Below, one piece after another: positions 8,894-17,267 of a DNA stretch of 59,380 nt (within the stretch, counting starts at the first letter, position 1; every line of letters starts with the position of its first letter). The notes beneath the pieces were generated by a model. That model had not been told where the DNA came from and made no database searches. It saw nothing but the letters and a program-made list of their open reading frames with translations. The DNA is from Phenylobacterium deserti (GTDB taxonomy: Bacteria > Pseudomonadota > Alphaproteobacteria > Caulobacterales > Caulobacteraceae), in contig CALQQB010000021.1 in assembly GCA_943332615.1 (NCBI GenBank), forward strand, positions 1 to 59,380, in the 5' to 3' direction. The position numbers and the translations under genes were made by a program.

Positions 8894-9475
8894 CTACCGC
8901 CGCTGATCGATCACCTCGATCTCGGGCCAGCGCGCCTTCGCCGAGGCGGCGACCTTCGCGAAGTTCGGGCTGGCGCGGTTGGGATTGGGCCGCAGACGGA
9001 GCGCGAACAGGTCCTCCAGGCCGAACGGTGCGTGGAAGGTCAGGCGGTCGTCCGCCTCCAGCCGCACGGCAACGGCGAACACCGGGCTCACGAACCGCCC
9101 CAAGGCCTCGGCGCTGGAGGCCAGCGGGGTGTAGGGCTCGCCGAAACGGCTTTCGAACCAGAGGTGGACGCGAGCCTGATTGCGCACCTCGACCATCTCG
9201 CGCAGCGGCGGCTCGAACGCGGCGGCGACCCGGCGGATCACCGCGTCCTCGGCCTCGTAGGAGAGATCCGAGGCGTCGAAATAAGCGACGTCATAGTCCT
9301 TGATACCGTAGTCCAGCGGCCGGCCGGTCAGCTCGTTGAAGACCCTCTGGTAGACCGCGCCGGAGAAGATCATCCAGTCTGGCGGATCGAGCACGCGCAG
9401 CGCGGTGATCACCCGCATCAGCGACGCCGAACGCCGTACGATGCTCTCGAGGCGCGCCTCCAAGTCGGCGCTCAT
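8894..9475 (-). CDS. nucleotidyltransferase-family protein (DUF925-like)
   Basis: A 193-residue member of the NTP-transferase-like DUF925 family. The signature FSGAVYQRVFNELTGRPLDYGIKDYDVAYFD supplies the G-x-x-x...DxD-type motif expected of the nucleotidyltransferase fold. ESRFGEPYTPLAS and FGLEDLFALRLRPNPN towards the end are also characteristic. The substrate is unknown. Its ATG overlaps the thiD stop in an ATGA, so the two are probably translated together, although a link to thiamine synthesis is not established. Confidence 0.8.
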   Translation of the reverse strand: MSADLEARLESIVRRSASLMRVITALRVLDPPDWMIFSGAVYQRVFNELTGRPLDYGIKDYDVAYFDASDLSYEAEDAVIRRVAAAFEPPLREMVEVRNQARVHLWFESRFGEPYTPLASSAEALGRFVSPVFAVAVRLEADDRLTFHAPFGLEDLFALRLRPNPNRASPNFAKVAASAKARWPEIEVIDQRR

Positions 9476-10272
9476 ACCCGCCCCCGGAGCGGCCAGCCGT
9501 GATCCAGAGGTCCATGGCCGGCGCCGAAGCCAGGGGCTCGCAGGATCGCCTCGTGGACATAGTCCCAGGCCCGGGCCACGGCGGCGGTCAACGGCAGGCC
9601 CTGGGCCAGGCCCGCGGCGCACGCCGAGGCCAGGGTGCAGCCGGTGCCGTGGGTGTGGCGGCTCTCGATGCGGGCGCCGGCGAACACGGTCTCGCCGGCC
9701 GGGGTCATCAGCAGATCGACCACCCAGTCGCCGGACACATGGCCGCCCTTCATCAGCACCGCCCGCGCCCCGGCCGCCAGCAGGGCGTTGCCCGCCCGGC
9801 GCAGGTCGTCGGTGGTGGCCACGCTGAGGCCGGTCAACGCCTCAGCCTCGGGCGCGTTGGGGGTCAGCAAAGCCGCGCGCGGAACCAGCAGTGCCCGCAC
9901 CGCCGCGACGGCCGCATCGGTGAGCAGCGAGGCGCCGCCCTTGGCGACCATCACGGGATCGATCACGGCGGGGACGTGCGCCTCGTCCAGCAGATGCGCC
10001 ACCAGCTCGACCGTGGCGATGTCGCCCAGCATCCCGGTCTTGATGGCGTCAGCGCCGATGTCGGAAAGCACCGCGCGGGCCTGCGCCGCGATCACCTGCA
10101 GCGGGATCGGGTGCACGCCGGTGACGCCCAGGGTGTTCTGGACAGTGATCGCGGTAATGGCCGTGGCCGCGTAGCCACCGAGCGCGGTGACGGCCTTGAT
10201 ATCGGCCTGCACGCCCGCGCCGCCCCCGCTGTCGGAGCCGGCGATGATCAGGACTCGACCCAGCGCTTCCAT
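9472..10272 (-). CDS. thiD: hydroxymethylpyrimidine/phosphomethylpyrimidine kinase ThiD
   Basis: A 266-residue ribokinase-fold enzyme that phosphorylates HMP and HMP-P in thiamine biosynthesis. Diagnostic are IAGSDSGGGAGVQADIK at the N-terminus, TAITVQNTLGV, IDPVMVAKGG, and the C-terminal anion hole HTHGTGCTLASA with its catalytic Asp/Cys neighbourhood. ATG 10272 is the start giving the standard N-terminus. It is divergent from the MarR-like fragment and overlaps the downstream nucleotidyltransferase gene by 4 bp. No TPP riboswitch is evident in the 76-bp upstream gap. Confidence 0.94.
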   Translation of the reverse strand: MEALGRVLIIAGSDSGGGAGVQADIKAVTALGGYAATAITAITVQNTLGVTGVHPIPLQVIAAQARAVLSDIGADAIKTGMLGDIATVELVAHLLDEAHVPAVIDPVMVAKGGASLLTDAAVAAVRALLVPRAALLTPNAPEAEALTGLSVATTDDLRRAGNALLAAGARAVLMKGGHVSGDWVVDLLMTPAGETVFAGARIESRHTHGTGCTLASACAAGLAQGLPLTAAVARAWDYVHEAILRAPGFGAGHGPLDHGWPLRGRV

Positions 10273-10348
10273 GGATCGTGGGTAGCGCGCGCGGGCCGCA
10301 ATTGCATCGGGATTTACGAAGCAACAGATCGCCGCCAACCTCGCGCCC

Positions 10349-10600
10349 ATGGACGCCGCCACCTTCGCCGACCGCTTCGCCCTGGCCCACCAGGATATCT
10401 ATCTTCACGCACTGCGCCGGGTGCGCGACAAGCGCGAGTGGCTGAATCGGAAACCCGCTGCCTTCCTGCGGCACCTAGCCGAGGCCGGGCCGATGACGCT
10501 CACGGAGTTGTCGCGCCACCTGGACCGCGCGCCTTCGACTCTCAACGAGATGGTCGATCACCTGGCGGAGAAGGACCTGATCCGCCGAGAGCCCCTTTGA
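10349..10600 (+). CDS. MarR-type winged-helix fragment, C-terminus missing
   Basis: An 83-residue protein whose helices and recognition helix resemble MarR regulators (GPMTLTELSRHLDRAPSTLNEMVDHLAEKDLIRRE). MarR proteins continue with a DxRRR wing and a dimerisation helix to about 140 residues. Here the frame stops at TGA 10598-10600 exactly where the wing should begin, and an ArsR-like sequence follows one frame over. This looks like a deletion fusing two regulator genes. The junction reads CCC CTT TGA, and a +1 shift there would join both parts into one protein of about 180 residues. It may be a pseudogene. Confidence 0.55.
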   Translation: MDAATFADRFALAHQDIYLHALRRVRDKREWLNRKPAAFLRHLAEAGPMTLTELSRHLDRAPSTLNEMVDHLAEKDLIRREPL

Positions 10601-10640
10601 AGCCCTGGCCGAGTCGAACCGCCGCCGCATCCTGGACGCG

Positions 10641-10892
10641 TTGATGATTGGCGAGCGGCCGGCGGGGGATCTGGTGGCCGCCCTGGCCATCAGCCAGCCC
10701 GGGATCTCCAAGCACCTGAAGATCCTGAAGGCGGCCGGCCTGGTGCGGGTCCGCGCCGACGGCCAGCGGCGGCTCTACCGGTTGGACCCGCGAGGTATGG
10801 CCGAGTGCTTCGCCTGGCTGGCGCCGCATCGCCGCTTCTGGGCCAGCCGGCTCTCCGCCCTCGAAGACCATCTCGAGCGCGCTCCGGCCTAG
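10641..10892 (+). CDS. ArsR-family regulator, 5' end apparently missing
   Basis: An ArsR/SmtB-type helix-turn-helix (ISQPGISKHLKILKAAGLVRVRADGQRRLYRLDP). In-frame sequence upstream of any canonical start still encodes the family's first helices (FEALAESNRRRILDAL at 10596-10643), so TTG 10641 or ATG 10644 would leave a truncated domain. The frame is closed upstream by TGA 10578-10580. Either the gene lost its start by deletion into the preceding MarR-like frame, or it is reached by +1 frameshifting at CTT TGA. No metal-binding ELCVC motif is present. Its TAG overlaps the stop of convergent folP by 4 bp. Confidence 0.55.
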   Translation: MMIGERPAGDLVAALAISQPGISKHLKILKAAGLVRVRADGQRRLYRLDPRGMAECFAWLAPHRRFWASRLSALEDHLERAPA

Positions 10893-11683
10893 AGCCGGTC
10901 CGCCCCCGCGATGGCCGACCACACCGCCAGCGCCTGCACCGTCTCGCGCACATCGTGGACACGCACGGCGGCCACGCCGGACACCGCGCCATGCAGCGCC
11001 GCGGCGATCGAGCCTCCGATGCGCTGGTCCGCGGGCGCGCCGGGGTCGAGGACACCGATGAAGCCCTTGCGACTGGCGCCCAGCAGCACGGGATATCCGA
11101 GGGCCACGATCACCGGCAGGCCCGCCAGCAGGGGCAGGTTGTGGCGCGTCGTGTGCTTGCCGAAGCCAATGCCGGGATCGAGCCAGATCTTGCCCCGGGC
11201 CACGCCCGCCGCCATCGCCGCCGTTGCGCGCGCGGCCAGGAACTCGGCGACTTCGGCGGTGACATCGCCATAGCGCGGGTCGGCCTGCATGGTGCGCGGC
11301 TCGCCCCGCATATGCATTAGCACCACCTCGCAGCCCAGTTCGGCGGCCACATCCAGGCTGTCGGCGGCGTGGCTTAGCGCGGTCACGTCATTCCAGATCG
11401 TCGCGCCGGCAGCGATAGCGGCGCGCGCCACCGTGGGCTTCATCGTATCCACGGAGATTGCGACAGCGCTGTCGGCCCGGATCGCCGCGATCAGCGGGAT
11501 GAGGCGCTCGATCTCCACCTCGGCCGGCACAGGCTCGGCCCCGGGCCGGGTGGACTCCGCGCCCACGTCGACGATGTCGGCGCCCTCGGCGATCAGGCGA
11601 CGTGCGTGGGCCAGCGCGGCGGCGGGGTCGAGGTGACGGCCGCCGTCGGAGAAGCTGTCAGGGGTCGTGTTGACGATCCCCAT
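10889..11683 (-). CDS. folP: dihydropteroate synthase
   Basis: A 264-residue TIM-barrel enzyme that condenses 4-aminobenzoate with dihydropterin pyrophosphate in folate synthesis. Motifs include MGIVNTTPDSFSDGG (pyrophosphate loop), GADIVDVGAESTRPGA, DPGIGFGKHTTRHNLPLL and GASRKGFIG. The only canonical in-frame start is ATG 11683, right at the first conserved strand. The frame stays open for 16 more codons upstream (…TPPTARPRV), which matches the few residues other FolPs carry, so translation might begin at a rare ATC or CTG-like codon. In many alphaproteobacteria folP directly follows ftsH; here three genes separate them. Confidence 0.93.
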   Translation of the reverse strand: MGIVNTTPDSFSDGGRHLDPAAALAHARRLIAEGADIVDVGAESTRPGAEPVPAEVEIERLIPLIAAIRADSAVAISVDTMKPTVARAAIAAGATIWNDVTALSHAADSLDVAAELGCEVVLMHMRGEPRTMQADPRYGDVTAEVAEFLAARATAAMAAGVARGKIWLDPGIGFGKHTTRHNLPLLAGLPVIVALGYPVLLGASRKGFIGVLDPGAPADQRIGGSIAAALHGAVSGVAAVRVHDVRETVQALAVWSAIAGADRL

Positions 11684-11717
11684 GACGCGCGGGCGAGCGG
11701 TGGGCGGCGTCGAGATG

Positions 11718-12389
11718 TCAGCCGCCCCGTTTCATCGTCAGCGGCAGCGAGCCGCCGCCCTGACGCCAGGACCCTTCCAGGGTCTTGCCGTCCGGCGAGA
11801 GCTTGCCGTCGAAGCCGCCGATGCCCTTGAGCTGGAAGGTCACCGCATCGCCGTCGTGGGTGACGACAGCGGCCATCTCCTGCGGACCCTGGTCGGGCGA
11901 GGCGAACATCGCCAGCGTCCCGTCGGCGCCGGTCTTCACCTTCAGCTCCAGCTTCAGGTCGCCCTGCGGCGCGGCCAGCACGCCCTTCCACTCGCCGTCC
12001 AGCCCCGCCACCGTCGGGCGCGGACCGAGCTTGCCCTGCGCCAGGGTGAGCGGCATCTGGTAGCCTGCCTGACTCAGGGTCCCGACCCAGGCCTTGCCGG
12101 CCGGGTCCCACTTGCCGGCATAGGCTCCCTGCACGATCGGCAAGGCGAAGCTTAAGCCGCCGTCCTTGGCCACGATGTCGGTGACCGGCAGCGGGGTGGG
12201 TGTCTGGTCGGGGCTGCCGGCGAAGCCGGTCAGGGCACCGTTGGCGCCGGCCTGCACGTGCAGGGTGATGGTGAGTTCGGCGGCTGGCGTCTTCACGACG
12301 CCGATCCAGTCGCCGGTGGCGTCCTGCGCCAAGGCGGCGGTTTCGGTCGCGCCCGACAGCAGGGTCGCGAGCATCCAGGTCTTGATCAT
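11718..12389 (-). CDS. secreted two-repeat hypothetical protein
   Basis: A 223-residue exported protein. A signal peptide (MLATLLSGATETAALAQ) is followed by two homologous halves of about 95 residues. Each starts with G-[DE]-W-x-G-V (GDWIGVVKTPAAELTITLHV and GEWKGVLAAPQGDLKLELKV), continues with G-A-x-G-x-L-x-x-F-x-S-P-D-Q, and ends G-K-x-x-x-G-x-x-x-G-x-x-x-Q-x-G-x-x-x-P-L-T. The same module often precedes secreted alpha/beta-hydrolases, but no hydrolase domain is present here. ATG 12389 sits 7 nt after GGAGG; ATG 12392 is the alternative. It follows the slipin gene by 19 bp, so it is probably the third gene of the GntR-slipin operon. Confidence 0.75.
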   Translation of the reverse strand: MIKTWMLATLLSGATETAALAQDATGDWIGVVKTPAAELTITLHVQAGANGALTGFAGSPDQTPTPLPVTDIVAKDGGLSFALPIVQGAYAGKWDPAGKAWVGTLSQAGYQMPLTLAQGKLGPRPTVAGLDGEWKGVLAAPQGDLKLELKVKTGADGTLAMFASPDQGPQEMAAVVTHDGDAVTFQLKGIGGFDGKLSPDGKTLEGSWRQGGGSLPLTMKRGG

Positions 12390-12408
12390 CATCGTTCCTC
12401 CCTCGGCT

Positions 12409-13281
12409 CTAGGGGGCCTTGTTCATGGCCGCGATCAGGGCGGTCGGGTTCATGGCGTCCACCATGGCCGTAGGCATCAGGATCGTGGCCCCACGCTCCT
12501 TGGTGGTCTCATAGATAATGTTCATGGCCCGCAGTTGCAGGGCGGCCGGGCTCTTGGCGTAGATCTCGGCGGCGTCGACGAACTTCTGCGCCACCAGCAG
12601 TTCGGCATCGCCCAGGTGGACGCGGGCGGCGGCTTCACGCTGGGCCTGGGCCTCGCGGCTCATGGCGTCCTGCAGGGCGTCGGGCACGCTGATGTCGCGG
12701 ATCTCCACCGAGATGGCGGTGACGCCCCACTCCGAGGTCTTGCGCCCGATCTCCTCGCGCAGCAGTTCATCGCCCGTCTTGCGGTCGGACAGCAGGCTGG
12801 AGAGCAGGGAGGAGCCGACCATCTCCCTGAGCGACGTCTGGGCGACCCGCTCGATCGCGGACCGGTAGTCGGTGATCTCCAGGGCGGCGCGCTCGGGGTC
12901 GTGGATCTGCCAGAACACCACCGCATCAACATCCACCGGCACGGTGTCCTTGGAGAGCGCCTGCTCAGCGTTGAACTCGGTGGTCTGGATACGCTGGTCG
13001 AGCCAGGAGGAGACCTGGTCGAGGATGGGGATGATGAGGAAGATGCCCGGTCCGCGGATCGCCTGCAGCCGGCCCATTCGCAGGACCACCGCGCGTTCCC
13101 ACTGATTGGCCATCATCAGGGCCCGCGGTATCAATCCGGCGATCACCAGAAGGCCGATACCCAGGCCGAGGGCGATGTCGCCGCCACCCTGCCCGCGCCA
13201 CACGAAGGCGCGCGCGGCCGCTATCGCGACCAGGACACTGAGCAGTACCGCCGGCTGGTTGATACCTTTGAATTTACCCAT
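12409..13281 (-). CDS. slipin-type SPFH/Band 7 membrane protein
   Basis: A 290-residue SPFH-domain protein of the slipin (stomatin/YbbK-like) group, which scaffolds membrane microdomains. Two hydrophobic N-terminal segments span roughly residues 10-28 and 35-55. The Band 7 domain follows (QWERAVVLRMGRLQAIRGPGIFLIIPILDQV, LSKDTVPVDVDAVVFWQIHDPERAALEITDY), then a charged helix (MSREAQAQREAAARVHLGDAELL). No NfeD partner is adjacent. Its ATG lies inside the end of the GntR gene (8-bp overlap), so the regulator and slipin are co-transcribed and probably co-regulated. Confidence 0.88.
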   Translation of the reverse strand: MGKFKGINQPAVLLSVLVAIAAARAFVWRGQGGGDIALGLGIGLLVIAGLIPRALMMANQWERAVVLRMGRLQAIRGPGIFLIIPILDQVSSWLDQRIQTTEFNAEQALSKDTVPVDVDAVVFWQIHDPERAALEITDYRSAIERVAQTSLREMVGSSLLSSLLSDRKTGDELLREEIGRKTSEWGVTAISVEIRDISVPDALQDAMSREAQAQREAAARVHLGDAELLVAQKFVDAAEIYAKSPAALQLRAMNIIYETTKERGATILMPTAMVDAMNPTALIAAMNKAP

Positions 13282-13636
13282 CGAGGGTCTCCTTAGAGGT
13301 CTGCGCCAGCGCGGTGATGCGCTGGGCGAGGGCTAGGGGCGGCACGCCGCGGGCCCGGGCGAGGCCGATCGCCTGGCGGGCGACCTCCTCGATGGCGGCG
13401 GCGTCCTGGTCGGGTGTCGGCGGGGCTGGCGGACCGGCCACGAAGCTTCCGCGACCGCGCTCCATCCGGATCGCGCCCATGGCCTCCAGCTCGTCGTAGG
13501 CGCGGCGCGCGGTGTTGAGGTCGATGCGCAGAGCCACGGCCACCTGGCGCATGGTCGGCATCCGGTCCCCGGGCTTAAGCCGACCCTCTCCCAACGCCCG
13601 CAGGATCTGGTCCCGTACCTGCACATAGATCGGCAC
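13274..13636 (-). CDS. short GntR-family regulator (YtrA-like)
   Basis: A 120-residue regulator with a GntR winged helix (PIYVQVRDQILRALGEGRLKPGDRMPTMRQVAVALRIDLNTARRAYDELEAMGAI) and a short C-terminal helix, the size of YtrA-type members. GTG 13636 is preferred: it follows a perfect GGAGGT, and upstream TTG/ATG codons (13702, 13690) lie inside a palindrome that is better read as its operator. YtrA-like proteins normally repress their own operon, often encoding membrane proteins. Here the operon holds a slipin and a secreted protein. The longer start would add 22 residues. Confidence 0.82.
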   Translation of the reverse strand: MPIYVQVRDQILRALGEGRLKPGDRMPTMRQVAVALRIDLNTARRAYDELEAMGAIRMERGRGSFVAGPPAPPTPDQDAAAIEEVARQAIGLARARGVPPLALAQRITALAQTSKETLDG

Positions 13637-13670
13637 GCCACCTCCAGAGAGGGTCAGGTTGGCGACTAAT

Positions 13671-13704
13671 GATTGTACCTGTGTATGCATACATTCATAC
13701 AATC
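13671..13704. promoter_or_regulatory. nested palindrome, likely GntR (YtrA-type) operator
   Basis: A 34-bp region symmetric about 13687/13688. Outer arms are GATTGTA (13671-13677) and TACAATC (13698-13704); the core is the perfect 12-bp palindrome TGTATGCATACA (13682-13693). It lies 35-68 bp before the GntR start. The position and AT-rich symmetry in GC-rich DNA suggest autoregulation of the GntR-slipin operon. Confidence 0.65.
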
Positions 13705-13773
13705 GGAGCGTGAGGTGCGTTTGTCAAGTTGCTGGCGCCCGAACCGGTGGAGGGCGCGCTGGAGCCGCAATGC

Positions 13774-13803
13774 AAAAAGGGCGACCGCATCGCTGCGACC
13801 GCC
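13774..13803 (-). terminator. intrinsic terminator of ftsH
   Basis: Read on the minus strand, GGGCGGTCGCA and TGCGGTCGCCC form an 11-bp stem with two G-T wobbles and a GCGA loop, followed by TTTTT. It lies 28 bp past the ftsH stop. Confidence 0.85.
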
Positions 13804-13831
13804 CTCTTGGCGTTCAGGCTGTCGGCGCCGC

Positions 13832-15718
<1,887 letters not shown>

Positions 15719-15834
15719 ATCAGGACCAATCCAGTTTCGGCGGCGCCAAAGGAGCCAAGATAGGACGCCAACGGGTGATAGACCACTTAACGCGCGACCG
15801 ACGCGACGCAACACCGCGTCTGATCCAGATACGC

Positions 15835-15863
15835 AAAAAGGGCCGCACCGGTGGCGCGACCCT
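15835..15863 (-). terminator. intrinsic terminator of rpsU
   Basis: On the minus strand, AGGGTCGCGCC-ACC-GGTGCGGCCCT forms a GC-rich stem with two wobble pairs, followed by TTTTT. It lies about 60 bp past the rpsU stop and upstream of ftsH, isolating the two genes. Confidence 0.82.
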
Positions 15864-15921
15864 TCAAATAAGCATCATGCGTGCCAGGTTTTAGTACCCC
15901 GGTCTAAAGCTTGGGGCCTCT

Positions 15922-16158
15922 TTACGGCCGCGTCGGCTTCTTCGGCGCCGGGATCAGACCCTCGCGCTGGGCGCGCTTGCGGGCGAGCTTGCGAGCCCGG
16001 CGCACGGCTTCCGCCTTCTGGCGGGCGCGCTTCTCGGACGGCTTCTCATAATGGACGTGCCGCTTCATTTCGCGGAACGAGCCTTCGCGCTGCATCTTCT
16101 TCTTCAGCGCCTTGAGGGCTTGATCGACGTTGTTGTCGCGGACGAAAATCTGAACCAG
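15922..16158 (-). CDS. rpsU: 30S ribosomal protein S21
   Basis: A 78-residue small-subunit protein, very basic, with the S21 hallmark [20 protein letters not shown] at the N-terminus and [23 protein letters not shown] in the middle. The alanine/lysine-rich tail ([11 protein letters not shown]) is normal for alphaproteobacteria. The codon preceding GTT CAG ATT is CTG (16158-16156); no ATG, GTG or TTG fits, and a GGAGAG ribosome-binding site sits 6 nt upstream. It therefore appears to use a rare CTG start, unless the base is a sequencing error. A terminator follows. Confidence 0.93.
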   Translation of the reverse strand: MVQIFVRDNNVDQALKALKKKMQREGSFREMKRHVHYEKPSEKRARQKAEAVRRARKLARKRAQREGLIPAPKKPTRP

Positions 16159-16395
16159 AGCGAACTCTCCTGCTGTGCGCTAGCCGCCCGCCTTGCCGGC
16201 CCCCAATCTGGGAAGCAAAGGCGGCGAGCGTACAAAAATGGATCGCCCGAAGGTTTGACCCTTCGGGTTAGAGGCGGGGCAAATAGCAGAAGCGACCGGG
16301 GCTGTCCACGGCGAGGGGGATCAAAACCTAACCTGCGTCGCGCGCCGCGAAAACCCAGATGACACCATGGGGGCCGGGGCGTTTAGAATGGGCTC

Positions 16396-17064
16396 ATGAG
16401 CACCGCCGCGCAGGACTGGGCCACATCCACCGAGCAGCAACTGCTCGACGAGGCCTTGCGGATGGCCCCCGAGCACGGCTGGACGCGGCGCACGGCGACC
16501 CTCGCCGGCAAGGCGCTGGGGATGAGCCAGGCCGAGACCGATCTGCTGCTGCCGCACGGCCCGACCGACCTGGCGGCCCTGCTCTCGCGGCGGCATGATG
16601 CCCGGGCGCTGGAGGCGCTGACCAACGTCCACGCCGACAACCTGAAGATCCGCGAGAAGATCCGGCGCGCGGTGGAAGCACGACTGGACGCCGCGGCGGC
16701 GGACGAGGCGGCCTTGCGGCGTTGCGTGGGGTTCCTGGCCCTGCCCGGCCACCTAAGGCTGGGCGCCCGGCTGACCTGGGACAGCGCCGATGTCCTCTGG
16801 CGCTGGGCCGGCGACACAGCGACCGATGAAAACCACTACACCAAGCGGGCGATCCTGGCCGGCATACTGACCGGCGCAGTCGCGATCCACCTGGCGTCCG
16901 GCAGAGGTGCGGCGATGGCCTTCGTGGATCGCCGGATCGAGGACGTCATGGCCTTCGAAAAGTGGAAGGCGACCACGAAGCTGCGGCCGGGTCACTGGCT
17001 GGCGGCGGCGGCGGAGCGTCTGGGGCGGATGCGATATGGGACGCCTGAGCCGCCGGAGGCTTGA
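16396..17064 (+). CDS. COQ9-family ubiquinone biosynthesis protein
   Basis: A 222-residue COQ9-like protein, TetR-like in fold but lacking DNA-binding function, which binds lipid intermediates and aids ubiquinone hydroxylation in mitochondria and alphaproteobacteria. Family segments are ALRMAPEHGWTRRTATLAGKALGMS near the start, DSADVLWRWAGDTATDENHYTKRAILAGIL (the lipid-binding helix region, residues about 130-160) and FVDRRIEDVMAFEKWKA near the end. ATG 16396 was chosen as the first start after the gap from rpsU. A UbiH-type hydroxylase and ubiX, also ubiquinone genes, lie elsewhere in the window. Confidence 0.88.
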   Translation: MSTAAQDWATSTEQQLLDEALRMAPEHGWTRRTATLAGKALGMSQAETDLLLPHGPTDLAALLSRRHDARALEALTNVHADNLKIREKIRRAVEARLDAAAADEAALRRCVGFLALPGHLRLGARLTWDSADVLWRWAGDTATDENHYTKRAILAGILTGAVAIHLASGRGAAMAFVDRRIEDVMAFEKWKATTKLRPGHWLAAAAERLGRMRYGTPEPPEA

Positions 17065-17078
17065 GCCTTTACTTAGCT

Positions 17079-17263
17079 TTCCCTCCCCTTCATGGGGAGG
17101 GAGGCGAGCGTAGCGAGACGGGTGAGGAAGCGAGGGGCGATGACGCCCGCGCCGCAGACGGCCCGCCCCTTTCGCCCGCCCATCGCGCAGCACATCACTC
17201 CGGCCCACACTTCCCCACCCCGCGCGCCTACGGCGCATCGACCCTCCCCATAAGGAGAGGGAA
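17079..17263. repeat. multi-hairpin intergenic repeat, copy 1 (convergent genes)
   Basis: The left hairpin is CCCTCCCC-TTCAT-GGGGAGGG (17081-17101), the central motif CACACTTCCCCACCC is at 17206-17220, and the right hairpin CCCTCCCC-ATAA-GGAGAGGG is at 17242-17261. The same order recurs at 24497-24641. It fills the gap between the 3' ends of coq9 and the cyclase gene. Confidence 0.8.
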
Positions 17264-17267
17264 AGAC

